Under the pieces are notes generated by a model. That model saw only the letters and a program-made list of their open reading frames with translations. It ran no database searches and was not told the DNA's origin. 10,441 bases of DNA. Source: Armatimonadota bacterium. GTDB lineage: Bacteria > Cloacimonadota > Cloacimonadia > Cloacimonadales > TCS61. Location: NCBI GenBank assembly GCA_030612605.1, contig JAUWNO010000042.1, forward strand, positions 1-10,441, in the 5' to 3' direction. This document shows, one piece after another, positions 1 to 5,941 of the stretch (its first letter is position 1; every line of letters begins with the position of its first letter). The position numbers were made by a program, and so were the translations under genes.

Positions 1-1
1 T

Positions 2-193
2 TCGAGTATTGCCAAAAGAATCTCAAGAGTGCGTTCTATGTCTGAAAGCACTATATGGCTTTCTAGGCGGGCAATTATGAGAGCCAATCCTGATTTGGAT
101 AAAAAGGAACTGAATCTGAAATTTATATCTTATCATTACGGAGATAAATTAGCAGGTCTTCTCCGCGAATACATGGAAACCAGATCATTATGA
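2..193 (+). CDS. Small helical partner protein of a nucleotidyltransferase module (3' end only)
   Basis: The frame is open from the window edge to TGA at 191-193, so only the last 63 residues are visible and the true start lies to the left. The visible part is charged and looks helical, with the segment ESTIWLSRRAIMRANPDL followed by ELNLKFISYHYGDKLAGLLR. From memory, small proteins with this pattern (a basic helix, an 'ANP-(D/G)-L...EL-L+F' stretch, then a 'YG..LA..LR.Y' end) often stand just upstream of nucleotidyltransferase-fold genes in bacteria. Its function is unknown to me. The stop codon overlaps the ATG of the next gene (ATGA, 190-193), so the two are almost certainly translationally coupled and form one module, possibly of toxin-antitoxin type. 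No catalytic motif or membrane segment is visible. An internal Met at 38-40 is unlikely to be the start because the same frame runs on upstream. Confidence 0.75.
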   Translation, partial: SSIAKRISRVRSMSESTIWLSRRAIMRANPDLDKKELNLKFISYHYGDKLAGLLREYMETRSL

Positions 194-795
194 AAAATCC
201 CGATTTACTAGAAGCGACAGAACCAGTTGCTGAAGCTTTTGAAAAACTTGGCATTCGCTATTACATCGGAGGCTCAGTGGCAAGTTCCGCATACGGAATA
301 GCCCGTTCGACAATGGATGTTGACATGGTGTCGGACTTAAAACCGAAGCATGTCCGATCTCTTGTTAGAATGCTTGAACCCTCTTATTATATTGATGAAA
401 ATATGATTCTGGATGCGATCAGAAGATGTTCATCATTCAACATTATCCATCTCGAAACAATGCTTAAAATTGATGTCTTTATTTCCAAAAATACACCTTA
501 CGACATAGAAACATTTAAAAGAAGAAGAAAAGACACATTGGATGAAGAGCAGAGAACCACCGAATTTTATCTTGTGTCTCCCGAAGATATCGTTCTGAAT
601 AAACTGGCATGGTTTCGTTTGGGCGGAGACATATCCGATCGCCAGTGGAATGATGTTCTGGGTGTGCTCAAAGTACAGAAGGATTCGCTGGATAAAAAGT
701 ATCTGCAACACTGGGCATCAGAACTGAAAGTGCAAGATTTATTAGAGAAAGCTTTTCAGGATGCAGGAATCGAGAACTTAGTATCTGATACATAG
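190..795 (+). CDS. Nucleotidyltransferase-fold protein (DUF6036/AbiEii-like)
   Basis: This 201-residue protein has the polymerase-beta type nucleotidyltransferase signature: GGS at residues 27-29, followed by the metal-binding pair D43-V-D45, and a third acidic residue in KIDVF (D95). A conserved-looking segment near residues 130-160 (SPEDIVLNKLAWFRLGG, then SDRQWNDV) is what I associate with DUF6036/AbiEii-type nucleotidyltransferases. The active-site residues are intact, so the protein could transfer a nucleotide to a protein or RNA target, but the substrate cannot be read from the sequence. The ATG at 190 overlaps the stop of the upstream small gene, and there is no strong ribosome site, which supports coupled translation. 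Such pairs are suspected toxin-antitoxin or defence modules, and that role is inferred here. The 3' end abuts a HEPN-gene remnant, suggesting that the locus was recombined just after this gene. Confidence 0.85.
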   Translation: MKNPDLLEATEPVAEAFEKLGIRYYIGGSVASSAYGIARSTMDVDMVSDLKPKHVRSLVRMLEPSYYIDENMILDAIRRCSSFNIIHLETMLKIDVFISKNTPYDIETFKRRRKDTLDEEQRTTEFYLVSPEDIVLNKLAWFRLGGDISDRQWNDVLGVLKVQKDSLDKKYLQHWASELKVQDLLEKAFQDAGIENLVSDT

Positions 796-926
796 AAGAT
801 TTTTTAGATGAATTGGAACCACTTAATATAGAAGCAAAATACCCAACATATAATGAAAAACTATTACAAAAACTAACTTATGAAAAATGTGAAGAAATTT
901 TCAAGAATACTGAGTACCTTCAATAA
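789..926 (+). pseudogene. C-terminal remnant of a HEPN-domain protein
   Basis: An open stretch of 45 codons without any start codon runs from within the end of the preceding gene to TAA at 924-926. It reads DFLDELEPLNIEAKYPTYN, then a helix with LTYEKCEEIFKNTEYL. The 'LEPLxIEA+YPxY' segment followed by an 'EKCEEI...T' helix is the usual C-terminal end of small HEPN proteins (PF05168 type), the RNase-like toxin half of HEPN/MNT pairs. The N-terminal two thirds, including the RxxxxH catalytic region, are absent. If the TAA is ignored, the same frame continues W-I-K-E-K-L to a second stop at 945-947, which matches the expected natural C-terminus ('..QWIKEKL'). The in-frame stop therefore looks like a secondary lesion. 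The fragment is surely not expressed as a working toxin. Confidence 0.65.
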
Positions 927-1003
927 TGGATAAAAGAAAAACTATAAATATTGTCAAAAAATATATAGAATTGGTTAATCAGAATTTCAATGTTTTTTAT
1001 TAA
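926..1003 (+). pseudogene. N-terminal remnant of an MNT-type minimal nucleotidyltransferase
   Basis: ATG at 926 opens a 25-codon frame, MDKRKTINIVKKYIELVNQN then FNVFY, ending at TAA 1001-1003. 'MD+R+...IVKKYIELVN.NFNV' is the typical first helix of MNT-domain antitoxins, which normally continue with '..(V)YLFGSYA+G...D.D'. Here the sequence stops matching right after FNV, and the whole GSxxxG...DxD catalytic part is missing. The start codon overlaps the HEPN remnant's stop (TAATG), and it would lie inside the longer original HEPN end, the compact overlap expected of a HEPN-MNT operon. I infer that a deletion removed the rest of the gene. A 25-residue independent peptide is less likely. Confidence 0.6.
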
Positions 1004-1011
1004 CCACCCAG

Positions 1012-1038
1012 ATACAGTTTACCCTGTTGTATTTTTTT
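1012..1038 (+). terminator. Weak possible intrinsic terminator after the relic pair
   Basis: ATACAG (1012-1017) can pair with CTGTTGTAT (1024-1032) around TTTACC, with a bulge, and a run of seven T follows at 1032-1038. An outer pairing CCCAG (1007-1011) with CTGGG (1045-1049) would enclose it. The stem is imperfect and AT-rich, so this is only a candidate for ending plus-strand transcripts from the left-end module. Confidence 0.25.
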
Positions 1039-1105
1039 ATCCAACTGGGGGCATACTTCGCTACTGGGCAGACAAATCATTAAATCAACAAAGTTATAGA
1101 TTAAT

Positions 1106-1480
1106 CTATCTTTTAACATTATTAGCAAGAATCATAGGTAAAGGTTTTAATTCTCGTCGCAAAGGATCAAGGACTAATCCAAGAGCTTCCAATGTAAAAG
1201 CTCCTAGAAGAATACTATCTCCTTCTTTTCCAAAAATGACATCTGCTCCACCTATTTTTTCTTTATACTTAAAAAGAGCAATACCCTTTTTTCGTACTAT
1301 TTTGGTTCCATCTGCCAAACGAAATTCTTGTTCTCCAATAGGTTTGATATTAAGTCGTTTTAAAATATAACTTGGTACCACAGAGTAAATAGCTCCAGAA
1401 TCCACCAAAAACTCAACTTTTTCTATAATATCAAAATTAGTTGGATTTCCAACTTCAATTTCTAAAACTGTCAATCCCAT
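1106..1480 (-). CDS. Retropepsin-like clan AA aspartic protease
   Basis: This 124-residue protein carries the aspartic protease active-site motif in FLVDSGAIYSVVP, with D27-S-G-A as the DT/SG triad. It then has RLADGTKIVRKKG in the flap region and ends with LLGAFTLEALGLVLDPL, the usual second hydrophobic-glycine block of small bacterial single-domain retropepsin-like proteases. The family's enzymes work as homodimers, each chain giving one aspartate. The length is normal for the group and nothing essential seems missing. No signal peptide or membrane helix is visible, so it is probably cytoplasmic. A strong Shine-Dalgarno (AGGAGG, complement at 1486-1491) stands 5 nt before the ATG and fixes the start. 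It lies 50 bp downstream of the channel gene on the same strand, so co-transcription is possible. The substrate is unknown. Confidence 0.85.
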   Translation of the reverse strand: MGLTVLEIEVGNPTNFDIIEKVEFLVDSGAIYSVVPSYILKRLNIKPIGEQEFRLADGTKIVRKKGIALFKYKEKIGGADVIFGKEGDSILLGAFTLEALGLVLDPLRRELKPLPMILANNVKR

Positions 1481-1530
1481 TTTAACCTCCTGATTTATAT
1501 TTATTTCCTTTTTTTTATGATGGAAAGAAA

Positions 1531-2436
1531 TTATATTTTCTTCCCCTCACCCAAATTATCATAAAACCTTGTGGTGGGATATGCCAGGTCAATATCTTTG
1601 TGTTTGGCAAATTCCGAAAGAACATCTTCCCAGATTTCCTGCTGGGTATCCCGTCTCTTGCGTGTTTCACACAAATAACGAATTGTCAGTTCCACTCCAT
1701 AAGCAACAACATTTGTATAAACGATCGGTGTGAGATTCTTATAAATGATCATAAACTTTTGAGCTGCTTTTTTTATTTGAGATTCCACTTTTTTAGAAAG
1801 GTTTTCCGGTCTTTTACTGCTTATATCCTGCAAAATCTTCTTAGCTTTTTTCCAATCACTTTCAAAAGTAATCACAATGGAAATCTCATTCCAGATATAT
1901 TTGAATCCTTTATCATAATTTGCCAGACTACAGGTAAAAATTTTTCCATTCGGGATATGAATTATCCTGCCTGTACTCTGATCCGAACCTGCCCAATTTC
2001 CAATCTCAAGAACTGAAAATTGAAATAGGCTTAAATCAATTACATCACCTGCATTTTCTTCAATCTGAATTCTATCTCCCACCTCAAATGGTCTGCGGGA
2101 AATAATGAAAACCCAACCGGCAAGATTAGCAATTACATCTTTGAGAGCAATTGCCACACCAGCAGTTAATAGACCAAAATATGTTGCGACGGATTGAACA
2201 CCTTGAGTCCAGATCCGTCCAACAATGAGAATCGTGATAAAAACTAATAAATATGAGGAGACCTTTCTCCAATTATACTTTGCTTTGGCGTCTGTCAGAT
2301 TTTTTTGAATTATCTTATGAAAAATAAACTTCAGCAACCAAAAGAAAATAATAATGATTACTGAAGATAAAATTTTAATTGCTAATGGAGATTCCAGATA
2401 TGGAATCCAATTTGCGATTTTATCGGAAATTGACAT
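1531..2436 (-). CDS. MscS-family mechanosensitive ion channel
   Basis: This is a small-conductance mechanosensitive channel that opens under membrane tension to release solutes during osmotic downshock. Its 301 residues fit the small MscS class. Three membrane helices are visible: about 20-40, 60-76, and the pore-lining TM3 at 83-112 with the Gly/Ala-rich GLLTAGVAIALKDVIANLAG. The beta domain follows directly with ISRRPFEVGDRIQI (112-125) and HIPNGKIF (160-167), both family hallmarks. Residues from about 186 form the cytoplasmic alpha/beta domain, ending at YPTTRFYDN. There is no signal peptide or extra N-terminal sensor domain. The ATG is preceded by AAGGAGA (complement 2441-2447) at good spacing. 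The gene is divergent from the methyltransferase gene across a repeat-filled gap, and its own 3' neighbour is the small aspartic protease. Confidence 0.95.
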   Translation of the reverse strand: MSISDKIANWIPYLESPLAIKILSSVIIIIFFWLLKFIFHKIIQKNLTDAKAKYNWRKVSSYLLVFITILIVGRIWTQGVQSVATYFGLLTAGVAIALKDVIANLAGWVFIISRRPFEVGDRIQIEENAGDVIDLSLFQFSVLEIGNWAGSDQSTGRIIHIPNGKIFTCSLANYDKGFKYIWNEISIVITFESDWKKAKKILQDISSKRPENLSKKVESQIKKAAQKFMIIYKNLTPIVYTNVVAYGVELTIRYLCETRKRRDTQQEIWEDVLSEFAKHKDIDLAYPTTRFYDNLGEGKKI

Positions 2437-2469
2437 TTTCTCTCCTTTTTATCATAGGGCGACCTCATC

Positions 2470-2506
2470 CCCCGTTGAAATAGTCCGCAAGCTGAATTTC
2501 ACGGGG
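2470..2506. repeat. Imperfect hairpin upstream of the channel gene
   Basis: CCCCGTTGAAAT (2470-2481) pairs with ATTTCACGGGG (2496-2506) with one bulged T and a 14-nt loop. No T-run follows on either strand. It is the first of a series of palindromes in this gap and would lie in the leader of the channel mRNA if transcription starts to its right. Confidence 0.6.
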
Positions 2507-2514
2507 TAAACCAG

Positions 2515-2536
2515 CCTTCTCCTATCCAGGAGAAGG
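2515..2536. repeat. Perfect 9-bp hairpin
   Basis: CCTTCTCCT (2515-2523) and AGGAGAAGG (2528-2536) form a perfect stem around an ATCC loop. A related, looser pairing follows (CCTCT near 2550 with AGAGG near 2576). This CCTTCTCC/AGGAGAAGG style of hairpin resembles dispersed intergenic palindromes and not a gene-specific control site. Confidence 0.6.
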
Positions 2537-2581
2537 AGTACAAAGGCTTCCTCTCCTTTCAGGACAGGATTGAGTAGAGGT

Positions 2582-2795
2582 AAAACACTCTATTTTACGG
2601 AACCCTTTCACACTTAACTTTAAATATTTTCATATATTTCTATGTCAATGATTTTACTTTTAACATAAAATGAAACTTAATAAGTTTTCAAAAACTTGTT
2701 AAGTTTTTTTGCTATCCAATAATTCATATTGACTTTTGATATTTATTATTATTTGTTGATTCGAGATTTATGAGTTCTGCAAAATAGAGTGTTTT
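2582..2795. repeat. 214-bp AT-rich segment with 24-bp terminal inverted repeats (MITE-like)
   Basis: The left end (2582-2605) and right end (2772-2795) are inverted copies with 21 of 24 positions matching. They share the identical core AAAACACTCTATTTT. The roughly 165 bp between them is very AT-rich and holds no reading frame of note, but does contain an AT hairpin (2674-2706). This is the architecture of a small non-autonomous element. I see no convincing target-site duplication, and no transposase is present in the window. It might also be a pair of dispersed repeats or regulatory sites in opposite orientation between two divergent genes. Confidence 0.5.
2674..2710. repeat. AT-rich stem-loop with T-run
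   Basis: AACTTAATAAGTTTT (2674-2688) pairs with AAAACTTGTTAAGTT (2691-2705) with a single T/G wobble and a two-base loop, followed by T through 2710. It has terminator shape on the plus strand. But it lies between divergent genes, where no plus-strand transcript needs ending, so it is more likely part of the inverted-repeat element around it. Confidence 0.45.
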
Positions 2796-2796
2796 T

Positions 2797-2942
2797 GTCG
2801 TCCTGCTTGCCAGGTCGAAGCGAGCGAAGACTGGAGAAATTCTTCCTGCTTTTCCATCGAAGGATCTCCGCTTATAATGAGATTCTTCGTTAGAAATACT
2901 TCGAAGATGTCCTCAGAAAGACAGCCTTTTCATTTTGTAGAA
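2797..2942. repeat. Degenerate dispersed palindromic repeat
   Basis: The segment begins GTCGTCCTGCTTGCC, continues TCGAAGCGAGCGAAGACTGG, and later has GAGATTCTTCGTTAG and CTTCGAAGATGTCC in roughly the opposite sense. It resembles the widespread 'GTCATTCTGAGCGAAGCGAAGAATCT' type of intergenic repeat with two decayed arms. No reading frame, promoter or terminator can be defended in it. Confidence 0.4.
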
Positions 2943-2982
2943 TCCTTTTTGAAGATTTTTAAAAAGAGCGAATGGAATTTTT

Positions 2983-3708
2983 ATGAATTATATCAGCAAT
3001 AATCGCATAAAAGAATTAGCAAAACTCAAACAGAAAAAGTATAGAGAAAAATATGTTATTGTGGAAGGTCGTCGTTTAATCGATCAACTTTTCAGAAATA
3101 ACGTGGAAATTGAAGAAATTTTTATCTTAGAGAACTCGAACTTTTCTTTAGATACATTTCCTCAAAATAAAATATTTCTTATCAAACCTTATCAACTTCA
3201 AAAGATCACTTCCACGAAAAATCCACAAGAAATTGCTGCTCTTGTAAAAACCAGAGCCAGAAAAATAGAAGATAGAAAATTTCTTCTTTATCTCGATGAC
3301 ATCAAAGAACCGGGAAATCTGGGAGCAATAATCCGAACTGCAACTTCAGCCGGAATTTGCGGAATAGTACTTTCTACCGGATGCTGTGAAATTTTTCATC
3401 CCAAAGTTATTCGTTCATCTCTGGGAACAGTTTTTTCATTTCCTATTGAGATTCATGATTTTTTGTGGTTGAGAGAACAAAATGCAAAGATAGTGATTAC
3501 AACTTTGAAAGAAGCTGAGAATCTTTATAATTTCAAATTACCTTTCGGAAATATCATCATGGTTATTGGCTCGGAAGCTTTTGGTGTTTCGGATGAAATT
3601 CTTGAAATCGCTGATTATAAAATAAAAATCCCTCTTAATAATAATGTAGAATCTTTGAATGCTGCTGTTGCTGCAGGAATAATTATCTATCATTTACAAA
3701 ATAGTTAA
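2983..3708 (+). CDS. TrmH/SpoU-family RNA 2'-O-ribose methyltransferase
   Basis: This 241-residue enzyme has the SPOUT layout: an N-terminal substrate-binding domain (about 1-90, starting RIKELAKLKQKKYREKYVIV with the EGRRL segment) and a knotted AdoMet-binding domain. The three signature motifs are present. Motif 1 is DDIKEPGNLGAIIRTA with N112 and the catalytic-type R118. Motif 2 is VIGSEAFGVS (194-203) with E198. Motif 3 is IPLNNNVESLNAAVAAGI (216-233) with S224, L225 and N226 and the knot. Motif 2 normally reads NEGxG, and the first Asn is Ser here, a tolerated-looking change. By family it methylates a ribose 2'-OH in rRNA or tRNA using S-adenosylmethionine; which nucleotide cannot be said. 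The dihydrouridine synthase gene follows after 6 bp, implying one operon. The ribosome site is weak. Confidence 0.95.
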   Translation: MNYISNNRIKELAKLKQKKYREKYVIVEGRRLIDQLFRNNVEIEEIFILENSNFSLDTFPQNKIFLIKPYQLQKITSTKNPQEIAALVKTRARKIEDRKFLLYLDDIKEPGNLGAIIRTATSAGICGIVLSTGCCEIFHPKVIRSSLGTVFSFPIEIHDFLWLREQNAKIVITTLKEAENLYNFKLPFGNIIMVIGSEAFGVSDEILEIADYKIKIPLNNNVESLNAAVAAGIIIYHLQNS

Positions 3709-3714
3709 AGAATT

Positions 3715-4686
3715 ATGCAAACAATTGTAAAATCTCTGACTGATAGAAAAATCTGGCTTGCTCCTTTAGCAGGATTTACAGATAAAGCTTTTCGCAAAAT
3801 CTGTAAACAAAATGGAGCAGATATTATTGTCAGCGAAATGGTTAGTGCAGATGGAATTGTTTTTGACAAAAACCGGAGTATTTCCTACACAGATTCGGAT
3901 GAATCTCATCATCCATTTGGCATTCAGCTTTTTGGTTCTGAACCAAAAATAATGGCAAAAGCAGTAGAGACTATCTTAGAGAAAAAACCGGATTTTATAG
4001 ATGTGAATATGGGTTGCCCTGTTAAGAAAGTGATCAAACGTGGTGCTGGTTCTGCTCTTATGAAAAATCCTGAAAAAGCTGAAGCGATAATAAGGGAAAT
4101 GAAAAATGCTCTCCAAGGTTGTGAGGTACAATTATCAACAAAAATCCGTTCGGGCTGGGATATGCAAAATATTAATTGTGTAGATTTTGGGAAAATGCTG
4201 CAAAATGCAGGTACAGATATGATCTGCCTTCATCCCAGAACGCGTACTCAAATGTTTTCTGGTAGGAGTGATTGGAGTTTGATAAAAGAACTTAAGCACA
4301 ACCTTACAATTCCAATTATTGGAAATGGTGATATCAGAACTCCGGAAGACGCTCGAGAAATGTTTTCTCAAACTAATTGTGATTCCATTATGGTAGGTCG
4401 AGGAATTTTGGGAAAACCCTGGCTTCTGAATGAAATCAAAAATTATCTATTAAATGCTGAAATCCAAACTCTCAGCCTTTCAGAAAAATACGAAATTATT
4501 TTACAGCATTTTGAAGAAGTAGTAAAAAATAGAGGTGAACAAACCGCAATAAGAGAGATGCGAACACATTTTTCTTATTATACAAAAGGATTTAAAGGCA
4601 GTGCAAAAATCAGAGATTTCATAAATAAAAGTTTGGATAAAAAAGCGGTTTTATCTGCGATTAGAGAATTATATTCAAAGGAATAG
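3715..4686 (+). CDS. dusB: tRNA-dihydrouridine synthase (DusB-type)
   Basis: This flavoenzyme reduces specific uridines of tRNA to dihydrouridine using FMN and NAD(P)H. Of its 323 residues, the N-terminal two thirds form the TIM barrel. APLAGFTDKAFR (16-27) and QLFG (71-74) bind flavin. DVNMGCPVKKV holds the catalytic C101. STKIRSGW (141-148) with K143, and LHPRT with H173, contact FMN or substrate, and IIGNGDI (201-207) and MVGRG (226-230) bind the phosphate. The last about 80 residues are the helical tRNA-binding domain. Length and motifs are standard. The symbol is chosen for resemblance to the broad bacterial DusB group; the exact target position in tRNA is not readable. There is no clear ribosome site in the 6-bp gap, so translation is probably coupled to the methyltransferase gene upstream. 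Confidence 0.95.
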   Translation: MQTIVKSLTDRKIWLAPLAGFTDKAFRKICKQNGADIIVSEMVSADGIVFDKNRSISYTDSDESHHPFGIQLFGSEPKIMAKAVETILEKKPDFIDVNMGCPVKKVIKRGAGSALMKNPEKAEAIIREMKNALQGCEVQLSTKIRSGWDMQNINCVDFGKMLQNAGTDMICLHPRTRTQMFSGRSDWSLIKELKHNLTIPIIGNGDIRTPEDAREMFSQTNCDSIMVGRGILGKPWLLNEIKNYLLNAEIQTLSLSEKYEIILQHFEEVVKNRGEQTAIREMRTHFSYYTKGFKGSAKIRDFINKSLDKKAVLSAIRELYSKE

Positions 4687-4701
4687 ATTTGACTTTTTCA
4701 A

Positions 4702-4740
4702 GGTTCAGGGTTCTGGGTTCTGGGTTCTGGGTTCTGGGTT
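4702..4740 (+). repeat. Heptamer tandem repeat (GGTTCTG)n
   Basis: One GGTTCAG unit is followed by four perfect GGTTCTG units and a partial GGTT, giving 39 bp in all. It fills most of the 83-bp gap between the dihydrouridine synthase and the TPR gene and ends 29 bp before the TPR start. Such a microsatellite can change length by slippage. It lies outside coding sequence, so any effect would be on transcript structure or spacing. Confidence 0.9.
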
Positions 4741-4769
4741 GGGATGAAACTAAAAACTAGAAGGTATCT

Positions 4770-5633
4770 TTGAAAGAAATTAATAATATCCTCTGGAATG
4801 CAAGATTTTATAAGAAGAAAAACTGGTTGAAAGTACGTAAAATACTTCAGGAAGGAATCGAAGAATTTCCTCAGGATAAATCATTACATATGGAGCTGGC
4901 AGAGTTATATATAACCAAAAAATTATTCAAAAAAGCAATCGAAACATATCAGAGAATTTTAGAATTTGATGACAACGATTCTCAGGTGTTTTTTTTGATT
5001 GGAAATTGTTTTTTATTTCTGAAAGAATACAAAATCGCCATTGCATATTATGATAAAATCAAACATTATTTTCCTGAGTTTCTATATAATAAAGCTGTTG
5101 CGTACACAAAAATCGGCAGAAAAGATAAAGGTGTAGAAATTATTGAAAAACTCTTGAAATTCAGCACTACTTCAGAAATCCCCTTTATTTTTTTAGCTGA
5201 ACTTCATTTTTCCCAGCATAATTACTCTAAAGCAATTGAAGTTGTGAACATAACCGAAAAGAAATTCGGTAAACACGGAAATTTGTTTTACTTAAGAGGA
5301 TTAGCTTTTTCCCGCTTATTTAAATGGATAAATGCATATATCGATTTCCAGGAAGCAGAAAAGATGAAATTCAGTTCTTCTCATTTTTATCGCAGTTATG
5401 GACTTACATCAGAAAAGATCGGGAAAACTCCAAAAGCAATCTATTGCCTTCTGAAAAGTATAAATTTGGCACCATCAGATGCAACCAGTTACATAGAATT
5501 AATAAAACTTTACCTTGCTCACAATAAAATTTTCGAAGCTTACAGTGTTATCAAATTTGCTCAAAAAGCTGTTCCTTTCTCTTTTCCGCTCTCCATTTTA
5601 CGCACTCAGATTATGAGTAAATTGAAATTGTAA
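4770..5633 (+). CDS. Tetratricopeptide repeat (TPR) protein
   Basis: The 287 residues are almost wholly helical hairpins of about 34 residues. Approximately eight TPR-like units can be traced: 4-36 (weak), 37-70 (ELAELYITKKLFKKAIETY), 71-102 (GNCFLFLKEYKIAIAYY), 103-133, 137-169 (AELHFSQHNYSKAIEV), 171-203 (RGLAFSRLFKWINAYIDF), 205-237 and 239-271. TPRs are protein-binding scaffolds; no enzymatic domain, signal peptide or membrane helix accompanies them, so the protein is probably a cytoplasmic adaptor. The start is TTG at 4770, not ATG: AGAAGG (4759-4764) lies 5 nt upstream, the first in-frame ATG is only at residue 41 inside the second repeat, and the frame makes good TPR sequence before that. 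It follows the RNA-modification pair on the same strand, with a tandem repeat between. Confidence 0.88.
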   Translation: MKEINNILWNARFYKKKNWLKVRKILQEGIEEFPQDKSLHMELAELYITKKLFKKAIETYQRILEFDDNDSQVFFLIGNCFLFLKEYKIAIAYYDKIKHYFPEFLYNKAVAYTKIGRKDKGVEIIEKLLKFSTTSEIPFIFLAELHFSQHNYSKAIEVVNITEKKFGKHGNLFYLRGLAFSRLFKWINAYIDFQEAEKMKFSSSHFYRSYGLTSEKIGKTPKAIYCLLKSINLAPSDATSYIELIKLYLAHNKIFEAYSVIKFAQKAVPFSFPLSILRTQIMSKLKL

Positions 5634-5653
5634 GATGAGCTTTGCGAAACTAA

Positions 5654-5724
5654 AACCTTGCGAACGGTTTGCTCCCCTCCGTAAGGGGAGATTAAGATGG
5701 GTTTTCTTAACCTTCACAACGGTT
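5654..5724. repeat. Paired AACC...AACGGTT repeats with a GC-rich hairpin
   Basis: AACCTTGCGAACGGTT (5654-5669) and AACCTTCACAACGGTT (5709-5724) are direct copies with 13 of 16 positions equal, and each is itself nearly palindromic. Between them CTCCCCT (5672-5678) and AGGGGAG (5684-5690) form a 7-bp stem around CCGTA. No T-run follows, so this does not look like a normal terminator of the TPR gene, although it lies 20 bp after its stop. Confidence 0.55.
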
Positions 5725-5729
5725 GATAT

Positions 5730-5861
5730 TTGCTTCCTGACCGTTCCGAAGGATTCTCCGGCTGTTGCCGTATCAGCCATTCGGAAGGTTTAGCAACGGT
5801 TTCTCCTTCAGAAGCAGAAGCTTCTGGAAATAGTGCCTTCCGAACTGAAAAGTTCGGAAGG
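5730..5861. repeat. Cluster of CCTTCCGAA-type palindromes
   Basis: The strongest member is a perfect 11-bp stem, CCTTCCGAACT (5836-5846) and AGTTCGGAAGG (5851-5861), closed by a GAAA tetraloop. Upstream are CCGTTCCGAAGGATTC (near 5742), ATTCGGAAGGTTTAGCAACG (near 5779) and the 12-bp perfect palindrome CAGAAGCTTCTG (5815-5826). The repeated GGAAGG and AACGGTT words link this to the pair of repeats to the left. The 308-bp gap 5634-5941 holds no supportable gene. Confidence 0.6.
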
Positions 5862-5941
5862 AGAAGAAAAAAACTATATTTATCTTGAATAGATTTTATC
5901 AAATAATAAAATCGTTTTTGAGAATGTAATTTAGGAAAAAT

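Noticed and set aside
990..1370. Plus-strand frame of 126 codons
   Set aside because: Its second half is the antisense of the aspartic protease, which has an active-site motif and a strong ribosome site; the plus frame has no such support and a Pro/Ser/Arg-rich nonsense-like composition.
1600..2016. Plus-strand frame of 138 codons
   Set aside because: It is the antisense shadow of the MscS channel gene, whose motifs are unambiguous.
2674..2710. Rho-independent terminator
   Set aside because: Shape is right, but it lies between divergent genes and inside an inverted-repeat segment, so there is no transcript for it to end; kept only as a hairpin.
4702..4740. CRISPR-like repeat array
   Set aside because: The units are 7 bp and directly adjacent without spacers; it is a simple microsatellite.
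5598..5902. Two short minus-strand frames in the gap before the foldase gene
   Set aside because: They are made of the palindromic repeats there and of the antisense end of the TPR gene; there is no ribosome site or family resemblance.
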